Notes under the pieces: generated by a model
The model's input: the letters and a program-made list of their open reading frames with translations, nothing else
What the model was told of the DNA's origin: nothing
Database searches by the model: none
Shown here: positions 10,673-29,203 of the stretch, in pieces
How the letters are laid out: each line of letters begins with the position of its first letter
How positions within the stretch are numbered: the first letter of the stretch is position 1
Source of the DNA: Aureobasidium sp. EXF-3400
Taxonomy: Eukaryota > Ascomycota > Dothideomycetes > Dothideales > Saccotheciaceae
DNA: 64,000 nucleotides
Assembly (NCBI GenBank): GCA_024195585.1
Contig: SWBL01000177.1
Location: 38,317-102,316, forward strand
Direction of reading: 5' to 3'
Position numbers and translations under genes: made by a program

Positions 10673-13669
10673 TCAATTCTCCACGTAAACAGGAGCCCCG
10701 ATTGTCCCCTTGATCTCCTCTCTGTATTTCTCCCTCTTGACTTGCTGCTTCCTCTCCCTCCTCCTTGCCATCTTCCTCCTCAACCCACTCACATCCCATC
10801 GTCGCTGATGTCGCTGACTCAAGCGCCGCAGACTTTCCGTACTCTGCGCTGCTGCCCTCAATAGATCCGTGCTCTTTCTTTTCCTCAGAGTTGGGAACGA
10901 AACAAAGAGTCTCGTAAGAAGGGGTCTCTGTTTATTCGTGTGCTGCTGGTGCAGGGATCTCGGACGGTCGTTGTTGGTGATAGAGACGTGATGACGACGC
11001 ACGTTGGTGCCATGTCTATCGATGCCCAGAGAGTTTCCCAGCATAAAGCCTCCCTGGCCTCTGAAGCCGGGTAGTCTGACACTCAAGCGCTTAGGTCTCC
11101 AACCTCTGTTTTGCTCGATAGATTCCAAGCTTTGAACGTCAGAAGTATCTCCACCTAAAGGCAATTCGTCATCAGAAAACTCTTCTTCCTCGCTGTCGGT
11201 GAAGTCATCCCAGAAGCCACGAGGTCGCCAGAAGGGATGTAACGTTGTGTCTCTGTCTTGTTGGCTCTTCGGTCGTTGCGACGAAGCACTATTTCGTCTT
11301 GAAAGAGAGGATGGAAGGAACGGTTGGATCAGTGTTTCGGAATACCTTCGTGCCTTCTCAACAAGCGATGGGCGGCCAAGTGGTGGCGATGGAGGCGATG
11401 GCGTCTTTCGGAACTGAGACGATGGAGTTGCAGGACTGACAATGACGGCAGGCAGACGTGGCGGTTGCGGGGCTGTGCGCGGATTTCGGAGAGGAGAGTC
11501 GACTTCCACGCGATTGGGGTCTTCGAGAGTCGGGGGCAGTGGTGTGTCGATGACAGCCTGAAAAGTAGGATGCGAGGTTTGGATGGCCGGCTCTTCTTCA
11601 CTCCCCGGTGTTGTGAGCGCATCTGTGTCTCTGGCTCCACTCACATTCTGAGCCTCTGCCAATCGTCTTTTCGCCACATTTTGAACCATCAACAGGGATC
11701 TGTTCTCATGCGAGTAAAGATTGATAGCTTTGGCCTCGGTCAACTCCATCGAATCTGTTCGATCGGAGAGTTGTGAGAAAGGACTCGTGCTAGAGTGAAG
11801 AGTGCGAATATCTCTGGACTCAGACGATTTGCGAGGCGAGGTCTGCTGGGCATAGTCAGACAGCGCTTGGGATGACGAATTCTTCTGTTGCGAAGGTAGT
11901 AAGAGTCGGTCGTCGATCGATCGAACATGTTCCACGGACAGCCTCGGCGAGTGTTCCAACTCGGGTGATTCAAGTTCGGCGTCGAGAGAGTGTCTCTTCC
12001 AACCTTGCTGTGGTCCGAGTTTTATCTTCGCATCCTGGCCATTGAGGCGACGAAACGTACCCCTCGAAACATTTTTCGAAGAGCCAGCACTGGTTGTGAT
12101 GGGCGCAGACACATGGCGTAGTTTTGTTCGCGGAGGTTGATCGTTCCGATCCGGAGATGCATAATCAAGCCAGATGTCACTGTTGAGATCGACCTCTTGA
12201 TCCAGCGATGTACGCGGAGTCTCGCCTTCCATGTAGTCTTGCTTCAGAGAAACGTGATTCTTCGAGTGGTGCAGCCGGTTCTGGCGAGGAGTAAGCAAAT
12301 GTGTCTTGTCAGTCACCTCATCCGAGGCAGAGGAGCGAGATGAGTGGCGCTCAGGGATGACAATCACCGGCACTTTAACACGACCAGTCTCAGGATTGGA
12401 AGCAGATCGCGTTGCGTCAAGATTGCCATTAACCAAGTGCTTTTGACCAGATAAGGGCGATGGTCTGTGATTCTGACTATGCTGAGATTCGAGTGAGCTT
12501 CGTCTTGAAGAAGTACCTTCGCGCAAAGTATCGACCCTGCTAACTCGTCGCAAGGCTGGTTGTTTCTGCTGCGGAGGTGGACCTGTAAGAACAAAGGCTT
12601 CGATAACAGTCGATGTGGTGGATGCAGCAGAAAGACGTTTCGAATTCTCGTTCGGCATATGTCGGTGCAGTTGATCGGTATGTGTCTCTGGCCAATCAAG
12701 AGTCTCTCCATGCTTGACTGTGGAAGGGCTCCCATTGACTCCGTCGGTATCAGGCATGGCTGCAGATCTCGATATCTTGTGATTACTAGCAAGACTATTT
12801 TGACTGGATGTTGTTTGTTGGTGAGGGTGACCCGCACGCTTCTTGCGGACGGTTACATTCCTCATAAAATTGCCAGCCTCGGATTCGGGGGTAGAAGAAG
12901 ATTGCCTGTCTAGCTCGTCTGGAGTAATGTACTCGACCAGGTTCGAAGAAATCGCCGGCGCAGGAAAAGCACGATGTGTTTCTTGCGTTGGTGTGGTCTC
13001 TCCGGAACCAGATGAAGTCCCCCGCTCTGAAATTTGCCTGTCTGCAACACCCAGCGGCAGACTGCTCAGTCGCATACCTCTTGTCGCATCCAACCATCTA
13101 TGTGCAGCTTCTGACTTCAGCGGAAGACTAGCCTGACTCGTGCTGGCGCTGGCACTAGCTTGGCTTTGAGTTTCTCTTGCAGTCATGAAGGATCCAGCGC
13201 GCGAAGAGGCAGAGTGTGGCATGGTAGGTCGTGGCGGCGCAAGGTCCTTGGTGCGCAGATTTGGCGGAGTGAGGTCGGGAGTTGGAGGTCTTTGCTGATT
13301 TGGAGGCGTACTGGTGCCTGCTTTCTCTCGTGGTAAAGGTACCAGATGGGCATATGTTGCGCTCACATTGCGCGATTGTGTAGGCGGCGTGGGAGGGAGT
13401 GTCGAGTTGCGGCGCATTAGAGAGATAGATGGAGCGTCTCTAGGCCGATATCCTTCGTGCATGCTGGCATCCGAAAAATCCGAGTCATCGTCGTTGTCGG
13501 AGAAGTCTGCGTGTCTAGGAGATTCGGCCTTTTCGGTCGTCTGTCGCGAAGGCAATGCCTTGTATGCTTGCAGGAAGTTGGCATCTCGGAACGATTGCTC
13601 CAATATAGAGAATGCCTTGTCAAACTGTGAGGTAGGCATATCGAGGGGCGTGAGTGGTCGTAAAAACAT
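10673..13669 (-). CDS. 998-residue disordered protein, conserved basic C-terminus, function unknown
   Basis: This is one uninterrupted frame. The first ATG after an in-frame stop is at 13669. The N-terminus has a short hydrophobic/helical segment (FDKAFSILEQSFRDANFLQAYKAL) that could be a structured motif. Residues from about 50 to 770 are Ser/Thr/Pro/Gln-rich and look unfolded, with many SP/TP and RRxS-type phosphorylation sites (SLMRRNSTLPPTPP, RRVSR, SRRSS). The last 220 residues look conserved in style: LVEKARRYSETLIQPFLPSSLSR, an FWRPRGFWDDF patch, an acidic DSEEEEFSDDELPLGGD tract, RLSVRLPGF and a strongly basic tail. I recognise no catalytic domain. A phosphorylated scaffold or regulator is a guess. 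No intron is needed to keep the frame, which is unusual for a gene of this size here. Confidence 0.85.
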   Translation of the reverse strand: MFLRPLTPLDMPTSQFDKAFSILEQSFRDANFLQAYKALPSRQTTEKAESPRHADFSDNDDDSDFSDASMHEGYRPRDAPSISLMRRNSTLPPTPPTQSRNVSATYAHLVPLPREKAGTSTPPNQQRPPTPDLTPPNLRTKDLAPPRPTMPHSASSRAGSFMTARETQSQASASASTSQASLPLKSEAAHRWLDATRGMRLSSLPLGVADRQISERGTSSGSGETTPTQETHRAFPAPAISSNLVEYITPDELDRQSSSTPESEAGNFMRNVTVRKKRAGHPHQQTTSSQNSLASNHKISRSAAMPDTDGVNGSPSTVKHGETLDWPETHTDQLHRHMPNENSKRLSAASTTSTVIEAFVLTGPPPQQKQPALRRVSRVDTLREGTSSRRSSLESQHSQNHRPSPLSGQKHLVNGNLDATRSASNPETGRVKVPVIVIPERHSSRSSASDEVTDKTHLLTPRQNRLHHSKNHVSLKQDYMEGETPRTSLDQEVDLNSDIWLDYASPDRNDQPPRTKLRHVSAPITTSAGSSKNVSRGTFRRLNGQDAKIKLGPQQGWKRHSLDAELESPELEHSPRLSVEHVRSIDDRLLLPSQQKNSSSQALSDYAQQTSPRKSSESRDIRTLHSSTSPFSQLSDRTDSMELTEAKAINLYSHENRSLLMVQNVAKRRLAEAQNVSGARDTDALTTPGSEEEPAIQTSHPTFQAVIDTPLPPTLEDPNRVEVDSPLRNPRTAPQPPRLPAVIVSPATPSSQFRKTPSPPSPPLGRPSLVEKARRYSETLIQPFLPSSLSRRNSASSQRPKSQQDRDTTLHPFWRPRGFWDDFTDSEEEEFSDDELPLGGDTSDVQSLESIEQNRGWRPKRLSVRLPGFRGQGGFMLGNSLGIDRHGTNVRRHHVSITNNDRPRSLHQQHTNKQRPLLTRLFVSFPTLRKRKSTDLLRAAAQSTESLRRLSQRHQRRWDVSGLRRKMARRRERKQQVKREKYREEIKGTIGAPVYVEN

Positions 13670-15192
13670 GAATTCGTCGCTTGTAAAGGATGGTTGTTGG
13701 CATTGGTACGCTCAGTGCATATCGTAGACGGCAAGAGAAGGTCGAGGTGAATTTACTTAGGCGCAAGTCGTGACAAGTGGAAGCTGGATAGACGTCTGCG
13801 CAAATGCAAACGTAAATGTACTCCGACAGCGATTATAGTCGTCGGTTACACGCGCGGCCCACGGTCACTTAACAACACAAAAAGACGGCCGAAGTGGTCA
13901 GGATTGGTTGGCAGACAGCGAATGCGAAGCGCATGCACAGCAAATCGGCTAAGCCATGCACCAGAGTCCGGGATCTTGCACACCGAACGGCTCTGTCGTC
14001 ACGATTGAATGGAAAAGAAGGATGCGGCGGCCCCGAGTGAGAAGGAGAGACAGAGTAAAGGGGGCCAGCGTGCAAGACACAAGACGCGCAGAGAATCTAA
14101 AAAAGTTGGAAGTCAAACCAGGGTGCAGGTGCTGCGACACGCTCGCGCCAGCAGAGGAACGTCACCCCTCCACTCCTTTTGTTGGAAGCCCAAGAGACGG
14201 CCTCCCTCTTGCTCACCTCTTCCCCATAATATGGGTGATTTTCACATATTGCAAAATTATGTCACAGACGGTCTGCTTCCGTATACTTCATCAAGAAGTG
14301 AAATGTTACATCTCGATTTTATCTTGTGTCTTTCAATATCTTTGTTAAGCGGAGTGTGTTCCTGCTTAACCCCAGTCACACGATATTCGGAATGCAGTTG
14401 ACCTATCAGGACTGCAGCTGATTTTCCATATATGCATGTTCGCTTAACTCATCATTACCTGCTTACCTCCTGCGCCGTTATTTCTTTCAACATGTTTCAT
14501 TGAGATTTTGAGTTCTATCTTCGCTACGACATGGTGAAAATGTTGGTGGTTGGTGGCACCCTGGTCTTGTAGCTTGTGTCTTGTTTCAATGAGCCACCTA
14601 GCCACCTGCGCCTCGGACCGCATGTGCCTCCAATATGCTAATGTTATGGCTGTGCAGAGCTGGAGTTTAAAGATAAACTGGAACCAAACTCTCATTGCAC
14701 TTTGACGACTGGGTTGATTCTATTCATGTGTGGTTCTCATGCAAATGACCATACTAATAGCAACTGCTGAAACAGACAATCTCGATGCTTGGAATCCAGA
14801 CTCATTCGAGTGGACATCAGAACCACCAAGTGCTGTTATACTGCGCATTGCTCTAGTCTCATCATTTGACAATTCAGGATAATCACATGCGGTGACTGCG
14901 ATGATTGTTGGGCTGGCCAATCGATTTGAACGAGTTTTTGATTCATCGCATGCTAACATGACCTTTTCTATGCCCTCCGACCGTCCCTTAGAGCCCTACG
15001 ACAGATGACATCGATGGGCTCTCGGCCAGAGCAAGAAAGCGTAGACTTAGACGCCGAGCCCTTTTAAAATCTCCACATGCATTTTTGCCTTTTCTCAAGT
15101 CACAAACTCGTCTTTGATTCCATCGAGACTTTGCGCCAGCATTCAACCGAAGAAAAGATTTTTCATTTCAAAAAGAACAAGGGGGGAATCGT
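13670..15192. other. intergenic region, 1.5 kb
   Basis: This runs from the promoter side of the 998-residue gene to the 3' end of eL34. It contains only short overlapping frames. The stretch 14220-14420 is more AT-rich than its surroundings. No tRNA-like or repeat structure was recognised. Confidence 0.45.
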
Positions 15193-15942
15193 TTAGCGGC
15201 GGGCCGAGTTCTCCTTGAGGACCTTCTTGACGATCTTCTGCTCCTCGATCAAGAAGGCGCGGACGACGCGGTCCTTGACGCAGTTGGCGCAGCGGGATCC
15301 ACCGTAGGCGCGCTGGACGGTCTTCTTGGGGCGCGAGATGGTAGCGTACTCGCGGGGACGGAGGGCGGGAACCTGAAGAGGAACCGGGTTAGTTTGGTGT
15401 ATGGTTGGAGTCTTGTCCAAGAGATTCGTCGAGATGGATGCGAAGGATAATGATTGGTTGAAGATGTTCAAGTCGGCATGTCGAAGAGTGGTCCAGATAG
15501 GTATGTAGGTCGACAGGAGGTATATTCGAGAATCTCTTGGACGATTGGATATCGACTTACGCCTGCAAGCTTGACACCACAGTCACCGCACTTGGGAGCG
15601 GTGCCCTTCTTCTTGATGTGAAGGTAACGGAGCTCGCCACCGGGAGTCTTGATGACTCTGACCTTGTTGGACTTGGTGTTGTAGCTGGAAGCAGCTCATG
15701 TCAGCGCGTCTGTTTCCTGCCACTAGGATTGTACGGTTGTGCGATTTTCGGAAGATAGTGAAGCGATCGGAAAGGGATGTTTTGCGTTGTCGTTCGGTGC
15801 GAAAGCCTCTCGTGTGGTTTGTGTGCAAAATTGCGGTGTTGACTTACGGTTGCCTGCGGCGCTGCGAAGAGGGTCAGTATTTCAGGATTGCAAAGGACAG
15901 CATGTCTCCAGAACGTACGTAGGTGAGTCTGTTGGAGGGCAT
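15193..15942 (-). CDS. RPL34: 60S ribosomal protein eL34
   Basis: Exons are 15942-15919, 15861-15848, 15684-15561 and 15372-15193, giving 113 residues, the usual eL34 length. The spliced N-terminus reads [20 protein letters not shown], followed by VIKTPGG, a zinc-ribbon-like pair of cysteines ([10 protein letters not shown]), the hallmark [16 protein letters not shown] and a basic C-terminus ([20 protein letters not shown]). The protein is part of the large ribosomal subunit in the cytoplasm. Exon 2 is only 14 nt and encodes Arg-Arg-Arg-Gln plus part of Pro; without it the RRR motif is lost and the frame breaks. Three introns in so short a gene are common in fungal ribosomal protein genes. 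The gene is divergent from PRP8, with 464 bp between the two start codons. Confidence 0.96.
15848..15861 (-). other. 14-nt microexon of eL34
   Basis: This exon is flanked by a CGCAG acceptor and a GTAAGT donor. It supplies CGC CGC AGG CAA CC, restoring the RRRQP segment that eL34 proteins share. It is the shortest internal coding exon found in the window and easy for gene finders to miss. Confidence 0.85.
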
Positions 15943-16406
15943 CTTGACGGTGTTGGGTGTGTCGCTGGGTGATGAATTGTCGTCGCTCGCGAAATCGTTC
16001 AATCGTCGAGCCAGAGCAAAAATCCAGAGTGGAGGGTGCGCTCGGCTTCGCGCCTTCTCTCCGCAGTTTTGCCGCAAAAGTGGCAGGTGCGCCAAGGCTT
16101 GATCGTGCTTTCCTTGGATGAATCTCCAGCTTCATCGCGCCAAGTCGACGGTCGCCACGACTTTTACAGACTCAAGCAGTTCGAAGCCATCGGCATCACT
16201 GCGCGACCGACTGACACGAGAGAAGCTCTCATATCGACGTGTCACTGCGCGCATATTCGTTCGCCCTACTACGGATTCTACTCCTTGAGGACGCGATCCT
16301 ACAGACATCGCGGTCGGGGAAGCAGCACCAGCTGCCGTGATTGAATCACCACCCCCATCGCTACGACCATCTACCTCTTCGCCGACAGACACATCTCATC
16401 ACCACC
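15943..16406. promoter_or_regulatory. bidirectional promoter region eL34/PRP8
   Basis: The 464 bp between the two ATGs must carry both promoters. The eL34 side has a run of GCGAAATC- and AGCAAAA-type sequence and the PRP8 side is CA/CT-rich just before the ATG (CATCTCATCACCACC). I recognised no defined factor site. Confidence 0.6.
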
Positions 16407-23818
<7,412 letters not shown>

Positions 23819-24219
23819 AAAAGGATGATGGAAGATTGGGTTTTGGGAGTTTTTCAGGGATGAGAATCAAGCATGGCGTTTTTTTTTTGTACTTTTTCAT
23901 TGTAAATGGGTTTATATTAGTCACGAAAGACGAAAGAGCACAAAAATTGTATTTTAGAACTTCAATGAGAAGGAGCGATCAATATGAAGTCGAACAGCTG
24001 CAAAACAAGCAAAGCACCGAGTTTTCATGAATATCTTCATGTCGAAAGCAACAGGTGCAATCTGACAATTCGCAACTTCTCTGCTTTGAACTACAACCGA
24101 CAGACTTCAGCAACACACTAACAGGCAAATATGCACACAATGGAAAACTTGACATTCAAACATTATCGTCTATAACCTCTTATGTCTCCTCCTCTACTCT
24201 TCCTACCCACTCCCCTCAC
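23819..24219. other. convergent intergenic region PRP8/Hsp70
   Basis: This is the 3' flank of two converging genes. It contains a run of T (about 23880-23888) and AT-rich sequence suitable for 3' ends. No gene is seen. Confidence 0.5.
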
Positions 24220-26346
24220 TCAATGAAACTCAGCCTGCACAACCCCATACCCCACCCCACCAACTCTCAACTCAAACACCAAATCGGCACTTTGAATCCT
24301 CATCACCAACTCAAAATCCAAATTCAAAAACTCTGCTCCTTTGCTCGTTTTCAGTTTCGTGAACAGTTCTTGAGGGACGGCTCCTAGATCTGTGCGTAGA
24401 GTGCAGACTGTAGAAAGCGTTTTTGTGCGTGAGGAAGGTGCAATGTCGGAACCGCAGGCTATTAATTCGTCGGTTACGATTAGGGATTGGTGGGGCATGA
24501 AGTTGCGGGTGTAGTGGAAGGAGATTGGGGTTTCTGGGGAGATGGCTGTGTTCTGTGGATGCAGGGGTGGTTAGCTCGTTGTGTTTTCTTTTCTCTTTTT
24601 GTCGAAGGGGAGGTTACTGACCTTTGCGATGTGCCATTGCATGCGATCGGATACCATCCAACGCTCCCATAGAGGAGACCAATATCGATCTGCTATGTCG
24701 TGTTTTGTCTCGTCAAAGACTGTGGCGTACGAGGTTCCGTAGTGTAATCTGCTGCGGCGGGAAGACACCATGCTGTCATCCAAACCCCTGATTACCGCAC
24801 CTCTGACCACAGCTGTCCAAGCATATAGCGGTTGAATGACCTCCACAGACGGATGTTCGTGTTGTTGCACCTGCACCTGCTGCTCGTCCTTCTCACCATA
24901 CGCAGGCGATGCCGCAGTGTTGAAATGCGACTTCAACCTATTGTAAAGGTGATTACTTTGCCCAAATCCGCCAACGAGGATAATTCCAGACACGGTATCG
25001 CCTTTAGTGCGTATAGCATCCACCTGTCCATCCAGCAGTTTCAGCACTTCGTCAATGACAGGATCGAAAATAGCCTTGACTTGCTGCGAACTCATGACCA
25101 TGAATCCACTGTCAATTCCTGCCTCTTCGTCGTCAGGAAGACCAGGAAAAGGTATGTTGACTTCTTGGTTCTCTTCCTCATTGTAGTTGCGCTTGACGAA
25201 CTCTTCAAAGTACTTTAGGCCCATCATCCAGGTTTTTGGCTTCTTGTTGCGCATGTGGATGTAGCGATCGGTGCCTAGTCGTTCCTTGACGTGTTCTTCG
25301 AAGCGATAGTTGAGGAAGGCTGAGCCGCAGAGTCCGCCTGTTCCTACTGCACTCTCTTCGACTCTGAGTGGAGATAGCTGAGTGATTTTGCTAGATGCAA
25401 CTGTCAGCATGTTTCTTATGGCCTTCAGGATATAGCTGGCGACAAACTAGGCGATTAAATCTACGGTACCACCTCCTGCATCGCAGATGACAAAGTTGTC
25501 TCCGACCTTGAGGTTATGCGGTTGTACTGTTTTGAGAGCGTGCAGCATAGCAGCTTCAGGCTCACTGATCAATCTCAATTCATGCTTTTTGCCCATGCCT
25601 GCCTTCTCTGCCGCTTGCAAGGTCGCGTTCTTTGCAGAGTCCGACCAGACAGCTGGAACAGTAAGGACAAACTCGACCTTTGTCATGGCCATAAAACTTT
25701 CACCATAACGTCTGTTCAACGTCTCCATGGTATGCGTGTATATCTGACCCAAGTAATCGCTCACAGCATCCATAACTGTGCGATCACAGCTCCTCAAATG
25801 CGCAGCCGTATCCAAGGGACTCACAAAATGCGGCAACTTTTGGTTCCTGTCCAAGAACAACTTTATGCATCGTAAACGCGGCTCTTCTGGCTTGAATTGG
25901 AAGCCCCATTTTATCCTTTGGACGGTGGATCTGGCACCACCTCCTTGTTCCGGGGTGATAGTGTTGTTGGCGTTGGCGGGCAGCTCGGTCGTCTCGTAGG
26001 CGATTTCGGTAGGGACTTTGTCGGAGGTTATGCCGTTGCCTCCTGGCCATCTTTCTTTCTCGTCAGCCTTGTGGAACTTGCGATTGCTTTTGCAGAAGGG
26101 GCGTGATCGCTCTTGCTCACGTCTTGATGATCTCGATGTCGTCAGGAGTTGCACTGTATGCTGCTGCTACACTATGAAGCTTGTTAGCTGCGGGCTTGTA
26201 TGTGGACCATGTATCACTCACCCAGAATATGTAGTGCCAAAGTCGACTCCAACAATGATTCTGTCAGAAGTGACTTGGACATATCCATTGCTATCACCAT
26301 TGACGACCGGCGTCGGGGTTGCAAAGCTGACGTTTGGTCCAGCCAT
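24220..26346 (-). CDS. non-canonical Hsp70-family ATPase
   Basis: Exons are 26346-26222, 26171-26121, 26050-25448, 25390-24622 and 24552-24220, giving 626 residues. The actin-like ATPase motifs are present: phosphate-1 IIVGVDFGTTYSG (residues 30-42), phosphate-2 CDAGGGTVDLIAY (about 248-260, split by an intron after TA) and the adenosine loop IILVGGFGQSNHLYNRL. After the ATPase half, the sequence departs from classical Hsp70: there is no typical substrate-binding domain, lid or EEVD/KDEL end. This matches the large fungal class of Hsp70-like proteins related to animal HSPA12. The client and role are unknown; the lack of targeting signals suggests cytosol. The third exon start (AAAGAAAG acceptor, giving T-W-P-G-G-N-G) was chosen because the WPG motif is typical, and a GCTGAC branch site lies before it. 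Confidence 0.88.
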
Positions 26347-27553
26347 TGATAGAAGTTGCTCTTGCGGTCGTTGAGAAAAGGAGCGAGCGTCACCGACGCA
26401 GGTTAGTCACAGACTAGGTCTATGCCAGATGGCAGCGGAGAAAGCAACAGAAAGACAAATCAACCAGGCACGTCAGCAAAGAGCTGAGATCAGCAGTAGG
26501 ACGGCAGGCAAGGTGGAAAGAAAGTTGGTATTATGACAAGCACTGCCGGAGAAGGAAGGAAGCTCGCATCAACCTTAACTCGGCAAGACCACGAGGGAAG
26601 AGGGAGTGACAGAATGCAGCCAGCCCAATGCCAGCGACCAAAGAGTGGTTCCATGACAGGCCGGAGCGCTGCGTGCATCAGACACGCCCGACTCGGCAGC
26701 AGCTGAAAACAGAGAGGGGTACGAGTACGCCAGAGTCTGGAAACACGCACTGTTCAACTGCCTCTCATCTCAAAAGCAGCAGCGACCAGCGACGTTTTGC
26801 AGGGAGAGAGTCGGTCAAAGATGCACCTTTCCCCCTTGTCCGAGTCCGAAACTCAAGAGATGCAGACGGTCTTGTTACAAGAGTGGTCCAGCAGTGTGAG
26901 AAAGCTGGTCAGACATGTCCCGACCGGGGAATGCCCCCACATGCCCGCAGTCACCCTGGCTTGTCTCGGATGTTTTATTGCTGATCACCTCCGAATCTGG
27001 TCTTCTGGAGAGCCGCACCTTCGGATTCGTCTCTGTCGACAGCATCATCATCCTTGGCTGTCTTCTCTACCACTATATCCTAGCAGATGACTAACACACT
27101 CCCCTGCTCGCCTGTACTACGAGTCTTCCAGGTCACATTGTCTAGAGCCTGCCAAGCAGTGACAGAGTCAGCCACGCGAGGAGAGAGTTTTACAGACCAA
27201 AAGCTTCCAGGTTTCAGCTTGCGACCTCGACTCAGGTCTGAAACTTGCCTCACCATGTGCTATCCTTCCGAGATTTGGTCTTTGCAAATAGCATATCGAA
27301 GTATTCTTGGTTCTGTCTTTCGCTAGACTGATGATGAACAAGCGGTAGAGCGGCTGGTCGACCGTTGTTCGACGTAAGGGTGTTAGTTGTGCGGGAGCTC
27401 TAATGTAAGCTTTGCCTTGTGTAATTCACCACCACCTTTGATTTACCTCCGATATATCTGAACCTACTATCTTCCTTGCTCGATTCTTGAACCTGTACAG
27501 CCTGGACTGCGATACAGCGGAAAAGATCTGGACCATCTTCAGATCTTGAAAAT
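26347..27553. other. intergenic region between divergent genes, 1.2 kb
   Basis: This is the promoter region for the Hsp70-like gene (-) and the coiled-coil gene (+). Open frames are short and overlapping. No clear heat-shock element array (nGAAn repeats) was recognised, and nothing else stands out. Confidence 0.45.
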
Positions 27554-29189
27554 ATGGCACGGCCGGAAACAACAAAAAAGCGAGTCTCCAATCTCGTCGG
27601 CCGCTTCGAGCAATTGGCCCAGGCATGCCCAATTCAGGAATACATCCAACTAGGTCCCAAATCACCGACTTCACCACGACCAGCTTCACATCACGGCGAA
27701 AAAACATGGATGCCGCAAGACCGCAGGACTTTATCTCTATCTTCAATGCCAAACTCTTCAACTCTTTCGGCCAGACTGGAGCGTGAACTCAATCGCAATG
27801 CACAACTACGGCAGGAGATTGAATCATTACGTCGTCGCTGCAGCGAGGACGATGAGATACTGACAACTTTGTCCAAGCGTCTGGAAGAAGGCACAGAACT
27901 GCAAGCTTCTCTACATATGCAGACATCTGGCTTGCAGACAAAAGTCGACAGACTAGCAGATAAACTTGCTCGGAGAGACAAAATCCAGAAAGCAGAATAT
28001 GAGCGAAGAGTCGTGGCAGTGGTCAACGAACGCGATATCCTGGCTTCGAAATTGCGGATGGCTGAAGCGAGCGTCGAAAGAGCCCGAGCGGTGGGAGACA
28101 CGGTCAAAATTGCAGACGAAAAGATCAGAGTCGCGGAAGAGAGAGCTCAGACAGCGAGTAGTCAGGTAACAGCATTACAAAAACAGTTGCTGGACCTCAA
28201 GACAGATATTGCTGCTCGATCAGGGCAGCATGATAATGTCAGTGATCAAGAAATCCTCGATATGATGAACAAACTCAATCATCTTGTCCAAAATTGGTGT
28301 GTTAATAGTTTCAGAAAGGTTAAGATTGGTATGTGTCTCAGAAACAATCCTTCCTATCGTGTGCTGACATGTTCCAGATCCACACAGGATGGTTTGCAGA
28401 TTCGAAAAGATAGCAGCTCTACAAGAAGCAAAGCTGCTGCGGAAACTTTATGCTACTTTCGACACAAGCATAAAAATCTTCACTTTCCAAGCTACTGTGT
28501 TGTATCTACTCATGCCAATTTTTGACACATATTTCTTTGGATTACCGGAAGAATTGAAGGGGTTAGACACAGCCGCTTGGGAAATGGAATGTATGTTTCT
28601 TTGCTGAACTTGGTGTTTACTCTCAATTGCTGATTATCCTCCAGCTCTGACGACAGCCTTTAACGAGTGGCGAGCAATGACATATGAGTTTTTGCGGAAA
28701 AGTGACAATGATCTGAAGAAGCGCTGTCAAGTTTCACAAGCGAAAGCGCAGGCACAGGTAGTGGAGCAAATCTGCAAAACAATGTCAGCATTGACAGGGT
28801 CGACCATCTCGGAAGAGCATAAACAAACTCTGAGCACTTTGGTCGAGCATGCTGTTGCGCTATCCCAGGTGTTGGGAAGTCAGCGTGCCACGTATCGGTG
28901 TTTTCTGCCTCAAGCTACTGACAAAGACGCCATTGAGTTCGAGAGCACCACGATGGAGAATCTGATGGATGATCAGGAAAGCGATGGTATCACAATGGAT
29001 GTTAGATGTATAGTTTCCCCAGCTTTGATCAAGCAGGGAGGAGAAAGAGGTGAAGATGTAAGAGATTCTTACTGTGTTACCGTGATACGGCTGGCTGACC
29101 CCGAGTAGATGGAAGTGGAGAATGTGCTTGTCAAAGCCAAAGTCCTTTGTGTTGAAGAAGACTCTGACGACGATGATTCAATGGATTGA
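27554..29189 (+). CDS. coiled-coil protein of unknown function
   Basis: Exons are 27554-28328, 28378-28590, 28645-29057 and 29109-29189, giving 493 residues. Residues from about 70 to 220 form a heptad-rich coiled coil (LERELNRNAQLRQEIESLRRR, LADKLARRDKIQKAEYERRVV). A conserved-looking helical region follows (MMNKLNHLVQNWCVNSFRKVKIDPHRM, then FQATVLYLLMPIFDTYFFGLPEEL and FNEWRAMTYEFL). The last exon, joined through a GTAAGA donor and CGAGTAG acceptor, adds a hydrophobic-acidic tail (VLVKAKVLCVEEDSDDDDSMD). If that intron is not removed, the protein ends at 29108 with RLADPE. The layout resembles many poorly described fungal proteins with coiled coil plus a conserved C-terminal half. I do not assign a function. 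The stop codon is 14 bp from that of the convergent neighbour. Confidence 0.75.
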
Positions 29190-29203
29190 AGACCATCTCA
29201 GCA

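Noticed and set aside
16341..16406. Upstream in-frame ATG for Prp8 (22 extra residues)
   Set aside because: The extra residues ([15 protein letters not shown]) look like translated leader, whereas [11 protein letters not shown] is the expected Prp8 start with a good ATG context.
26068..26120. Alternative 34-nt or 53-nt introns in the Hsp70-like gene
   Set aside because: One is too short for a fungal intron and the other breaks the frame; the 70-nt intron with a GCTGAC branch site restores the expected T-W-P-G-G.
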